Assembly: GCA_022821585.1 (NCBI GenBank)
Contig: JAJEDI010000001.1
Location: forward strand, 1 to 41,822
From: Caldilineaceae bacterium
Lineage (GTDB): Bacteria; Chloroflexota; Anaerolineae; Caldilineales; Caldilineaceae
DNA length: 41,822 nt
Direction: 5' to 3'
Shown in pieces: positions 1 through 7,680 of the stretch. The stretch's first letter is position 1; every line of letters begins with the position of its first letter. The notes under the pieces are model-generated. The model was not told where the DNA came from. It ran no database searches and saw only the letters and a list, made by a program, of their open reading frames with translations. The position numbers and the translations under genes are program-made.

Positions 1-345
1 AACTCAATACTGCTGTGGTGGGGTCGGGCCTTTTCGCCCCGCCCTTGGGGGGGGGCCCCCCCCCCGCAACGCCCCCGGCCAACAACATGCCTCATCGACC
101 TTGTGTCGATATTGGTGACGGGTGCCCAATCGAAAGTGTCTAGCCAGACCACGTCCCGCCAGTCCCATCAGAACCCCGTAGGCGCCGGCCTCGTGCCTGC
201 CCTCGCACCCTCCTGAACTGACGCACTCCACCGTGCAGCCAGGCCTGGCGCCTGCACTACGTCTCGCCCAAAGACGGTAAACAATTCCAGCCACCGCTGG
301 CACTGATTCCCCGCCAGACTGTTCCCACCCCAAAACCTGGGACGC
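1..345 (-). repeat. R1 dispersed repeat, copy A
   Basis: About 340 bp matching 40515-40850 in the same orientation. Comparing 86-335 with its partner by eye gives about 29 differences in about 250 positions, roughly 88% identity. The strand is given so that the GC-rich hairpin end (about 20-75) lies 3'. An open frame exists on the minus strand (4-333), but the differences change amino acids about as often as expected without selection, so I do not call a gene. The hairpin zone here is degraded into long G and C runs that can still pair. The low-coordinate end may be cut by the window edge. Confidence 0.8.
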
Positions 346-551
346 ACTCGTTTATGACAGGCAGACTGCCGGCGTTGGAACTGGCATCCGCTTCCGCGCT
401 CCCGGCTGCCGGCGCCAGCATCGACCCGGGCGTGCCGTTGTCAGGGCCAGACGCGCCATCGAAGCGAGTCTGCTATCCGCTGTGCAAACCCCGGATTCTG
501 CTTATCAATTGCGCAAAGTGGGATAGCCCCGGTTCTTATGCCCGGAGGTGG
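346..551. other. Non-coding stretch beside R1
   Basis: No convincing gene, promoter or structured element is visible between the end of repeat copy A and the stop codon of the VOC gene. Short open frames here lack ribosome binding sites and protein-like composition. With copy A it makes 551 bases without a gene. Confidence 0.5.
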
Positions 552-914
552 TCAACTCTCTTGCATTTCGACCAACCGACCGTCAGGGTCGCGCGTGTAT
601 GCTGACCTGCCCCATGGGTATGTTGCCGGCTGGATCGAACCAGGGTCGTTGCCGAATGAAGTCTCTGCCCACTCCTTGTCCAGAGACTTCACGGCAATGG
701 CGAAGTGGTCCTCGTTGGGGGGCCAGTCCGGTTCTGCCTCGTATCCAGGTTCGGGCGGTTGGTGGTGATGGATCAGAATGTGGACGCCGTCCATTTGAAA
801 CAAGGCCATGCCCTTGGACCGGAATGCAGGGGGCCCACCCAGAAGGTTCTCATAAAACGCGACAAGTGAGGGAACGTCTTGCGTAAAGAGAGCAAGTTCA
901 ACAAGCTGGCGCAT
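552..914 (-). CDS. VOC (glyoxalase/bleomycin-resistance) family protein
   Basis: A 120-residue single-domain protein of the vicinal oxygen chelate superfamily. The opening pattern (ELALFTQDVPSLVAFYENLLG) is the usual first beta-alpha unit of these folds, and the protein ends with the typical RDPDGRLVEMQ strand that carries a metal-ligand Glu. Length fits one VOC module, which normally works as a dimer. The start is supported by GAGGAG about nine bases upstream. It is the last gene of a minus-strand group, 44 bp after the cupin gene. VOC members range from isomerases and dioxygenases to drug-binding proteins, and nothing here fixes the substrate. Confidence 0.85.
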   Translation of the reverse strand: MRQLVELALFTQDVPSLVAFYENLLGGPPAFRSKGMALFQMDGVHILIHHHQPPEPGYEAEPDWPPNEDHFAIAVKSLDKEWAETSFGNDPGSIQPATYPWGRSAYTRDPDGRLVEMQES

Positions 915-958
915 GGCCGATAACTCCTCTTCGGTGCAATAAAGTGGATGACGTCGGT

Positions 959-1480
959 TCAGCGCAGTTGGTGGAGAATCTGCTGCTGCCCGGGGTAGCG
1001 GGCCAACAACGAGTCAAAATCTGCATCGTCAGGGAGAGAAAAGTCCTCATCGCTGTATGCCGGGGCAAGTGAGCAGGCCATCAACGCCCAACGCCCGCCG
1101 CTCCGCAAACTTGCACCAAACCAGCTGCCTGCGGGGACGACCGCCTGAACCGACTGACCATCGATGACATTGTGCCCCAGTTCGATTTTCGTGTAGTCAA
1201 TTTCAGGTCCAAACACAAACAAGTCAACCAAATCACCCAAATAAAAATGCCACATCTCATCAGTCTCTAACCTGTGCAAACGTGACTTCGTGTCGGCAGT
1301 CAGAAGATAGTAGACTACAGATTTAGCCGGCCGCTCCGATCTGATGGAAGGAGGCAGGACACTGGCTGGCAATCGCAATTCGCCTGTATAGGTTACGCGG
1401 TAGAAGCCGCCTTCTACCGGCAACGGTCTCAGGTTGAAGTGGCGGATGACGTCACCCGCTGTAAGCTCACTCGTTCGCAT
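959..1480 (-). CDS. DUF985 / cupin_5 family protein
   Basis: A 173-residue cupin of the DUF985 type. Diagnostic stretches are PLPVEGGFYRVTY near residue 20, SVVYYLLTADTKSRLHRL followed by DEMWHFYLGD (residues 54-82), and QAVVPAGSWFGASL near 110-125. The His residues of the LHRL and WHFY segments sit where cupins hold a metal or sugar ligand. Family members are small cytoplasmic proteins with poorly defined function; some resemble sugar epimerases or isomerases. The gene begins 6 bp after the SDR stop codon with GAGG just before ATG, so it is probably co-transcribed with it. Confidence 0.88.
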   Translation of the reverse strand: MRTSELTAGDVIRHFNLRPLPVEGGFYRVTYTGELRLPASVLPPSIRSERPAKSVVYYLLTADTKSRLHRLETDEMWHFYLGDLVDLFVFGPEIDYTKIELGHNVIDGQSVQAVVPAGSWFGASLRSGGRWALMACSLAPAYSDEDFSLPDDADFDSLLARYPGQQQILHQLR

Positions 1481-1486
1481 AGTCCT

Positions 1487-2317
1487 CTAGAAGGCCGGCG
1501 CCACCAGGACACCGCCGTCGACGGCAAGCGTCACACCGGTAATCCACCTTGCCAGGGGGGAGGCTAGGAACAGGCACGCGTCAGCGATGTCTTCCGCTGT
1601 TCCCAGCCGCGCCAGCGGAACACGGCTCTGCCAGCGCTTCACACCGTCTGGCCACGCCTGCCTCAGCCCGGGGCGATCGATTAGCCCCGGCGCAACCGCA
1701 TTTACTCTGATTCCCTTCTCTCCTAACTCCAGGGCTGCGTTTCTCGTATACTGCTCTACCCCCGCTTTGGCAGCAGTGTAATGACTGTGCCCAAAGGCAG
1801 TGGAGGCGGCTTCAATCGAAGAGATGTTGATGATAGAGCCGCTGCCTTCACTGTCATTCCGCCCAGCAGACAACTCGATCATCGCCCGTGCAGCTCGCTG
1901 TGTACAATTGTGCGTTCCGGTCAGGTTGGCTGCCAGAACCTGCTCCCATTCGTCGTCAGCCATGTCCAGAAGCGGCGAGAGCGGATATACACCGGCGTTG
2001 TTGACCACCACATCCAGCCGTCCGCACCGTTCTACCGTCTGCGAGACCAGCCGTTCCACATCATCTGCCCGTGAGACGTTAGCCTGAATGACCTGCGCTC
2101 TCCCGCCGGACGCCTGAATCTGCTCGGCGACTTCCTGTGCTGCCTCTTCCGCCTGCACGTAGCTAACCACCACCGACGCACCTGCCTCTGCAAAACGCTT
2201 CGAGATTCCCGCGCCGATGCCCCGGCCTCCGCCGCTGATCAAGGCTACCTTTCCTGCAAAGCTGAGTGCGCTTTCGAGTTCTGGGGCTCGTTCTTCCACG
2301 GCAGATCCCTTCATCAT
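1487..2317 (-). CDS. SDR family NAD(P)-dependent oxidoreductase
   Basis: A classical short-chain dehydrogenase/reductase. The Rossmann glycine motif is SGGGRGIGAG near the N-terminus, followed by NNAG, a catalytic Ser in the NISSIE strand, and YTAAK as the Tyr/Lys pair. The end GVTLAVDGG is typical of the FabG-like class. I place the start at the ATG at 2317 (276 aa). An in-frame TTG at 2332 adds five residues, and neither has a clear ribosome binding site. It is the first gene of the minus group SDR-cupin-VOC. The substrate is probably a sugar, a polyol or a ketone; the sequence alone does not say which. Confidence 0.9.
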   Translation of the reverse strand: MMKGSAVEERAPELESALSFAGKVALISGGGRGIGAGISKRFAEAGASVVVSYVQAEEAAQEVAEQIQASGGRAQVIQANVSRADDVERLVSQTVERCGRLDVVVNNAGVYPLSPLLDMADDEWEQVLAANLTGTHNCTQRAARAMIELSAGRNDSEGSGSIINISSIEAASTAFGHSHYTAAKAGVEQYTRNAALELGEKGIRVNAVAPGLIDRPGLRQAWPDGVKRWQSRVPLARLGTAEDIADACLFLASPLARWITGVTLAVDGGVLVAPAF

Positions 2318-2453
2318 TGTGCCGGTTAGCAATGTAACCTATTCTAAGCATGATATTACAGCCGCCACCCGCCCGCAATTTCGGCGCCCGCATACACCAA
2401 TTCTGAAAGACCGCTTGGCGCCGAAAGCTCTTCACGCCTGGCCATTGGCACGG

Positions 2454-2482
2454 TTGACCAACGCGTCCAATTTGTGTACGAT
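2454..2482 (+). promoter_or_regulatory. Sigma70-type promoter for the PhyH gene at 2525
   Basis: TTGACC, a 17-bp spacer and TACGAT. Transcription would begin near 2490, about 35 bases before the ATG at 2525. The -10 overlaps a GTG that would otherwise extend the reading frame upstream, which favours the start at 2525. Confidence 0.5.
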
Positions 2483-2524
2483 TTCCTCGATTCCCGTTCT
2501 TTCCTTTCACCTCAGGAGACACCT

Positions 2525-3304
2525 ATGCTTACTCTTGCCCAGAAGCGGCAGTTCTATGAAGAAGGCTACGTGAAAATACCTGGCGTCGTGCCCAAAGTGC
2601 TGATCAATGAAGCGCTGCGCGCCGTGAATCACTCCATAGGCGAAGTAGGACTCGGCGGCGAAGACATGGAAAACAATCGCTCCGCCTTTTTCTGCGCCGA
2701 ACTGCTGCGGGCGCCGGTCATTCTCGATCTGTTCAACAAGTCCCCTGTCATTGAGATCGCCGAGGAGCTGATGGGCGAAGGCAACGTCACTCCCATCGTT
2801 CAAGCCAAGCCCTATCCCCGTTTTCCGCTCCCTCTGGGCGAAGATGCACCGGAGCCGCGCGGCCATATCGACGGAATCGGCAGCGGCACGAACGGCATGC
2901 CCAAGGGGTACTACAATCGCGGCTTTACGGCCTTTGCAGTTGTATATTTGGAGGATCTGCTCGAAACGAACGCCGGAAACTTCACAGTCTGGCCCAAATC
3001 CCACCATGCCTTCGAAGAGTATTTCAAGGCGAACGGCCATGAAGTGCTGGAAAACGGCAGGCCCGACATTACACTACCTGAGGGGCCGGTAATGGTCACC
3101 GCAGAGGCCGGCGACCTGATTCTTGCCCACTACCTGATGTTCCACACTGGCGGACCCAACGCTTCGCCCAACGTCCGCCAGGCAGTCATCTCCCGTCTTC
3201 GACACAAAGAGGTGGAGAGCATCGGAAAGGCTGGCTACACCGATATCTGGAGAGAATGGCCCGGCATCAGAGAGTCGGTTCTCTGTGAGACGGTTACAGC
3301 TTAG
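2525..3304 (+). CDS. Phytanoyl-CoA dioxygenase (PhyH) family protein 1
   Basis: A 259-residue Fe(II)/2-oxoglutarate-dependent oxygenase. The facial triad is readable: H114-x-D116 in RGHIDGIG and distal H207 in MFHTGG, with R218 eleven residues later as the expected 2-oxoglutarate ligand. The opening FYEEGYVKIPGVV is the usual PhyH start. ATG 2525 is chosen because AGGAG lies seven bases upstream. Bacterial PhyH proteins hydroxylate varied small molecules and are rarely phytanoyl-CoA enzymes, so the substrate is unknown. It is monocistronic and divergent from the SDR group. It is one of five family members in the window. Confidence 0.9.
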   Translation: MLTLAQKRQFYEEGYVKIPGVVPKVLINEALRAVNHSIGEVGLGGEDMENNRSAFFCAELLRAPVILDLFNKSPVIEIAEELMGEGNVTPIVQAKPYPRFPLPLGEDAPEPRGHIDGIGSGTNGMPKGYYNRGFTAFAVVYLEDLLETNAGNFTVWPKSHHAFEEYFKANGHEVLENGRPDITLPEGPVMVTAEAGDLILAHYLMFHTGGPNASPNVRQAVISRLRHKEVESIGKAGYTDIWREWPGIRESVLCETVTA

Positions 3305-3311
3305 GCCTTTC

Positions 3312-3350
3312 ATTGGGGATGCACCCCAATTCCAATGCCAGGGGCCCTGG
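3312..3350. terminator. Hairpins in a convergent spacer
   Basis: Two inverted repeats lie between convergent genes: ATTGGGG/CCCCAAT with a 5-nt loop (3312-3330), and CCAGGG-G-CCCTGG (3338-3350). There is no clear T-tract. The position suits transcript ends from both sides. Confidence 0.45.
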
Positions 3351-3367
3351 TCGGTTGCGCGCGAAAA

Positions 3368-4729
3368 CTATTGCCCGAATTCACCATTCTGGATCGCAGT
3401 CTGACGCGCTTCTTCCAGCATCGACTGAATCTCCGCCACCTGGATGCGGTTGCTGATCGCAGGGAAGAGGCGCCTCAAGACCTGTTCGAAACGCCCGCGC
3501 ATGCTATTGGGAAGTACGAAAAGCATGGGCGGGCTTATGCTGTCAGAGCTGCGCACAATCTGGTCGCCCTTGGCTGCGACCGGCGACAAAAGACTGCGGT
3601 CAAAGTCGCCATGGACGGGAACGTACCCAACATTGCTCTCATCCTCTCCGATCCTCGTGAGCTGCAACTCCTGCGCCTCGACAGAGCCCAGGAAACCGAC
3701 GAACGCGCCTGCCTGTGGACGGTTTGGCGCGCCAGCCGGGATTACGTAGCCGAACGCGAATGAGACCTCACCTGTGGGCTGGTAGGCGTCCATCTGGGGA
3801 AACTGGAAAAAACCCAGTTCCCCGGCGAATGCCGGTGGCAGCTGAGCGAGACTGAAGTGGGGTGCTAGCGCCATAACGGCCTTCTCGCGGTTCAGTGGAC
3901 TCTCTGCGTCGCCGCGAATCAGAGCCGTCAAGCTCGCGATTTCCGAAGTGCCACCCGGCGACTCTACGAAGTAGCCGCGATCCAACAGTGAAAACCAATA
4001 TTGCCACACGTGCCCAACCCTCTCATCTTCGAAACTGACTCGGCCGGCCATCAAGTCGCGATGAAAGTCGGGCCCGTTCAGTCTAAGATTCAGATAGTCG
4101 AACCAGAGGACACCTATGAAGGGATTCTGACCTGCGAGTGACATAGGTGTCTCGCCGTAGGTCAGCAGTGTGTCGCAGACCTGTTCGAACTCTTCCCAGT
4201 TGGCGGGAGGAGTGAGCCCGTAGCGTTCGAAGACCTCCTTGTTGTAGTAGAACCCGGTAAAGGTAAAGCCTGCCGGGACAAAACGCATCGCGCCGTCAAT
4301 ACGGCTGAGATCCTCAAAGGGCTGGCCGTACGCTTCGGCAAAGTTGCCCTCCAGCCAGACGTCTGAGAGGTCGGACAAAAGACCCGATTCGCCTGCACTG
4401 ACTAGCTCGTTGCCGGCTACCATCAGGATTGCATCCGGAGGTGGCGTGTCTAGAAGATAGTCGCTCAGGCTGCGCTGGAAGGTCTGGCGGTCAATCTCGA
4501 TGCTCGGCGCCAGTTCTTTGAACCTTTCTATGGCCACAGCTTCCGGCTCTGATATGAGTGGTGAGTTCGGGGCAATATAGGTCAGCGTTACCGGTGGGCT
4601 GTCATCCGCAAATGGCAGATCGTATTCCGGTTCGCGGCTGCAACCGCCCAGAACAACGTATGTAGCCAGCAAGAGAAGCGCGGACCCAAATCGCCAGTTG
4701 CTGCGGACTGAAAACCTCGACCTTCTCAT
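3368..4729 (-). CDS. Extracellular solute-binding lipoprotein (family 1), copy 1
   Basis: A 453-residue sugar-type ABC binding protein. A basic N-terminus and hydrophobic segment end in LGGC, making C30 the lipidated residue. PPVTLTYIAP, FYYNKEVFERYGL and TPMSLAGQNPF are typical of family 1 solute-binding proteins. ATG 4729 is preferred because of the upstream GAGGAAAACAGGA; an ATG at 4774 would add 15 residues ahead of the signal peptide. It is a close paralogue of the upstream gene, about 60% identical by eye and of exactly equal mature length, with a 54-bp gap. No permease or ATPase genes lie nearby, so the partner transporter is elsewhere. Confidence 0.9.
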   Translation of the reverse strand: MRRSRFSVRSNWRFGSALLLLATYVVLGGCSREPEYDLPFADDSPPVTLTYIAPNSPLISEPEAVAIERFKELAPSIEIDRQTFQRSLSDYLLDTPPPDAILMVAGNELVSAGESGLLSDLSDVWLEGNFAEAYGQPFEDLSRIDGAMRFVPAGFTFTGFYYNKEVFERYGLTPPANWEEFEQVCDTLLTYGETPMSLAGQNPFIGVLWFDYLNLRLNGPDFHRDLMAGRVSFEDERVGHVWQYWFSLLDRGYFVESPGGTSEIASLTALIRGDAESPLNREKAVMALAPHFSLAQLPPAFAGELGFFQFPQMDAYQPTGEVSFAFGYVIPAGAPNRPQAGAFVGFLGSVEAQELQLTRIGEDESNVGYVPVHGDFDRSLLSPVAAKGDQIVRSSDSISPPMLFVLPNSMRGRFEQVLRRLFPAISNRIQVAEIQSMLEEARQTAIQNGEFGQ

Positions 4730-4783
4730 TCCTGTTTTCCTCTTGTGAGAGGCGAACGGGCTCAAACACCGCATTCGTTACGA

Positions 4784-6145
4784 CTACTGCCGAATCTCTC
4801 CGTTCTGGATTGCTCTTTGGCGTCCTTCTTCCAGCATGACCTGAATCTCAGCAACTTCCAGTGGATCGCTAGTTGCCAGGAAGAGCTTTCTCAAAACCTG
4901 GTTGAATGTTGCTCGCATGCTGTCGGGCAGCAGGAGAAACATGGGCGGGCTGATCTCATCGGCTTCACTCACTATCTGGTCTCCCTTGTAGGCTGCTGCC
5001 GAAAGCAGCTCGCGGTTTATGTCGCGATGGACTGGAACGTAGCCAATGTTGCTCTCGTCCTCACCAATCTGTTTGATCTGCAGCTCCTGCGCCTCAGCGG
5101 AACCCATGTACCCTACAAAGGCATTAGCTTCAAGACGGTTCAGCGCGCCGGTTGGGACTACGTAGCCGAATACAATTGAGACCTCTCCCGTCGGCACTGT
5201 CTCGTCGATCCGGGGAAACTGAAAGAAGTCGAGTTCGTTGGCAAAAAGAGGCGGCAAATCGGCGAGGCTGAAATGGGGCGCCAGCGCCATCACAGCCTTT
5301 TCCCAGGACAATGGACTGTCTGCGTCCCCTCGGATCAGTGCCGTCATGCTGTTCATCTCCGAGGTGCTCCCAGGCCTCTCAACGAAATAACCCCGGTCCA
5401 GCAGCGTTTTCCACAGTTCCCACACGTCCGCAACTCTTTGGTCATGGAAGTTGACGAGCCCTGAAATCAGGTCGCGATGAAATTCCGGGCCGTTCAACCG
5501 CAAGTTCAGATAGTCGAACCAGTAGATGCTGATAAAGGGATTCTGGCCTGCCAGCGACATTGGCGTTATCCCGTTAGCAAGAAGTGTGTCGCAGATTCCG
5601 ATAAACTCATCCCAGGTGGTCGGGGGATCCAGCCCAAGCTGGTCGAAAACCTCCTTGTTGTAATACACCCCAGCCCAGCTGAAGCCCGAAGGCACTAAGC
5701 GCAAAGTCCCGTCAAAGCGACTGATGTCACGGAATCGGCGTCCGTAAGCCTCCGTAAGGTTGCCCTCCGTCCAGACATCCGAAACGTCGGCCAGAAGCCC
5801 TTGTTCAGCCGCGTCGCGCAGTTGGTCTCCGTTCCACATTAGCAAGACATCAGGGGGAGGGTCGTCCAGGAGGTAGTCTCCTGCGTTGAAGCGGTAGGAC
5901 TGACGATTGACCTCGATGCTCGGCGCCAGTTCTTGAAAGCGGCTTATGGCTACCTGCTCGGGGGCGCTGAATAGTGAGTTGCTGGGCGCAACGTAAGTGA
6001 GAGTCACAGGGGGACTATCCGGGGCAAACAGAAACTCTTCCTCAGGTTCACGGCCGCAACCGCCAGAGAGTCCCCAAGCTACAAGCAGTACGAGCACAGA
6101 TGCGAATCGCAATGTTATCGGATGATAGGCCTCTGAAGAATACAT
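4784..6145 (-). CDS. Extracellular solute-binding lipoprotein (family 1), copy 2
   Basis: A 453-residue paralogue of the downstream gene. The signal peptide ends in SGGC, with C30 as the lipidation site. The same family blocks occur: PPVTLTYVAP, VYYNKEVFDQLGL, TPMSLAGQNPF and GEDESNIGYVPVH. ATG 6145 gives the same length as copy 1. An upstream GTG at 6157 adds four residues and has no better ribosome site. The pair looks like a tandem duplication that has since diverged, probably for related oligosaccharides. The divergence spreads along the whole protein, including positions likely to line the cleft. Confidence 0.9.
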   Translation of the reverse strand: MYSSEAYHPITLRFASVLVLLVAWGLSGGCGREPEEEFLFAPDSPPVTLTYVAPSNSLFSAPEQVAISRFQELAPSIEVNRQSYRFNAGDYLLDDPPPDVLLMWNGDQLRDAAEQGLLADVSDVWTEGNLTEAYGRRFRDISRFDGTLRLVPSGFSWAGVYYNKEVFDQLGLDPPTTWDEFIGICDTLLANGITPMSLAGQNPFISIYWFDYLNLRLNGPEFHRDLISGLVNFHDQRVADVWELWKTLLDRGYFVERPGSTSEMNSMTALIRGDADSPLSWEKAVMALAPHFSLADLPPLFANELDFFQFPRIDETVPTGEVSIVFGYVVPTGALNRLEANAFVGYMGSAEAQELQIKQIGEDESNIGYVPVHRDINRELLSAAAYKGDQIVSEADEISPPMFLLLPDSMRATFNQVLRKLFLATSDPLEVAEIQVMLEEGRQRAIQNGEIRQ

Positions 6146-6233
6146 GTCCTTTTCCACTCAGGATATGCCTGTAAAGAGAAAAGAGTCAATATAGTGGCAC
6201 ACACGCAAGAGACCTGTGTCCGCAAAGAAGCCA

Positions 6234-7196
6234 TCAAGGCCGGGCAGCAACGTGGGATAGCCGTTCCGACATGGCCTGAATGTGGTCCGGACCGATACCG
6301 CAACAACCCCCCACAGCTCTGGTCCCCATCCCGATCCATTCTAGCGCCCGGTTGGTGAATTCGGTTGGGGGAATAATGTCCACAAATTGCCAGTTCGGCT
6401 TGATGAAGTGCCCGCTCTCCGGATAAGCGCCGGTCGGCCCATCATAGACGGAATCGACGACTTCCAGGGCCGGCCCTGTAATGTCGACGTCGCTGTGCAT
6501 TACCGCCGCCAGCGACCCCCCCTCTGCCATCACCGCAGCTACGCCCTTCGCCAGCGGAATCTCCTCGTACAAGGCGGGCGCCAAATTGATGCCGCCATCG
6601 TTAGTCCCCTTGCAGCTGAAACCCACCCATATAGGCAGGCCCGTGTTCCGAGCAGCCTCGAGCGCAAAGCAAGCGAAGTCAATGTCCCGAATCATTTCCA
6701 AAATGAGAAAGTCTACGCCGGACTCGGCGAGCAGCCCTGCTTGCTCCTCGAAGTCGGATCGCAAGAGCTCTGCGGACGATTTCGCTTCGTCTCCGAGGCC
6801 CCCCGACATCGGAGAGATCGAACCGGCCACCCAAACGGAATCTGGCGCGACCTGCCAAGCCCCGTCCCTGTCCTGGGCCTTTGCTTCCCCAGCCTCTTCT
6901 CGAGCCTGCAGTGCTAAGCGACCCGCCTGACGATTCAGTTCCGCGGTTCTGTCCTCCTCTCCTGCGAGGCGCAACATATTTCTCCCCGTGGCAAAAGTGT
7001 TTGTGATAATGACTTCTGCTCCGGCACGAATATAGTCAAGATGAACTCTGCGTACCACGTCGGGATCGGTTGCCATGGCTAGACCGCTCCAGGCGATGCC
7101 GTTCATCGGCACGCCTCTGCGCTCCAACTCCGTGCCGGTAGCGCCGTCCAGGAGGATAGTCCTGCCTTCCTCTAGTCTCTCTTCGATTGTTGACAT
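6234..7196 (-). CDS. Homocysteine S-methyltransferase family protein with altered zinc site
   Basis: A 320-residue TIM-barrel protein of the homocysteine/betaine methyltransferase family. LLDGATGTELERRG (residues 15-28) and TNTFATGR are standard, and the C-terminal VGGCCGIGPDHI (residues 296-306) supplies two of the three expected zinc cysteines. The third, normally in a GxNC motif, lines up with AVMHSDVD (232-239), where His or Ser replaces Cys. The family normally transfers a methyl group to homocysteine from betaine, S-methylmethionine or a similar donor. With the changed site the acceptor is uncertain. AGGAG lies about eleven bases before the ATG. The binding-protein genes follow on the same strand 88 bp downstream. 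Confidence 0.85.
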   Translation of the reverse strand: MSTIEERLEEGRTILLDGATGTELERRGVPMNGIAWSGLAMATDPDVVRRVHLDYIRAGAEVIITNTFATGRNMLRLAGEEDRTAELNRQAGRLALQAREEAGEAKAQDRDGAWQVAPDSVWVAGSISPMSGGLGDEAKSSAELLRSDFEEQAGLLAESGVDFLILEMIRDIDFACFALEAARNTGLPIWVGFSCKGTNDGGINLAPALYEEIPLAKGVAAVMAEGGSLAAVMHSDVDITGPALEVVDSVYDGPTGAYPESGHFIKPNWQFVDIIPPTEFTNRALEWIGMGTRAVGGCCGIGPDHIQAMSERLSHVAARP

Positions 7197-7680
7197 AGAG
7201 ATTTAAGCTCCTAGAAAAGGCTGAATGAAATGCGATGCATTCAAGGCCACATCCCTACGCAAGGAAAGTGAAAACGCACGCCAGCTTGTATAGGGTGGCT
7301 TTTGGGCCATTGTAACAGGCGTGAACGAAAAGGAGAACTGGATTCGTGAGCTGAGCAGTTTCCGTGCGGTCGCAGCGACTCGCTGGCATCGCTTTTGGGC
7401 AATCCATCAAAATCGGCCAGTTCATTTAAGCCGAGTAGGAAGAGCTGGCAGGATGAATCTGAGCCACAAGGGTCAACTCCTTTTCTCTGCGCCGCCTGCG
7501 GCGACTCTTGCCGTTCCCGGCATCATGGGATAGGCTTGCGGTCAAAGATACTTTGTCTGGGTGAGAGAGTGGTATCAGCACAGGCAATACAGGTGATTGG
7601 CCGGGGGTCGACAAAGATTAGGCCGGCGCGGCCCCTCAGACCATACTCCCCCCGATTCAACTCAGGAACACCTCTACGCG
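7197..7680. other. Long divergent intergenic region
   Basis: These 484 bases separate the methyltransferase-family gene (minus) from the M20 peptidase gene (plus). Short open frames here look random. A small perfect hairpin CGCCGC-CT-GCGGCG lies near 7490. I see no riboswitch fold and no near-consensus promoter, though both flanking genes must be transcribed from here. Confidence 0.4.

Noticed and set aside
4..333. A 109-aa minus-strand protein conserved with 40484-40837
   Set aside because: DNA similarity exceeds protein similarity and changes are mostly non-synonymous. It is treated as a non-coding repeat.
7321..7533. A 70-aa open frame before the M20 peptidase gene
   Set aside because: It has no motif, and its basic, low-complexity composition resembles random GC-rich sequence.
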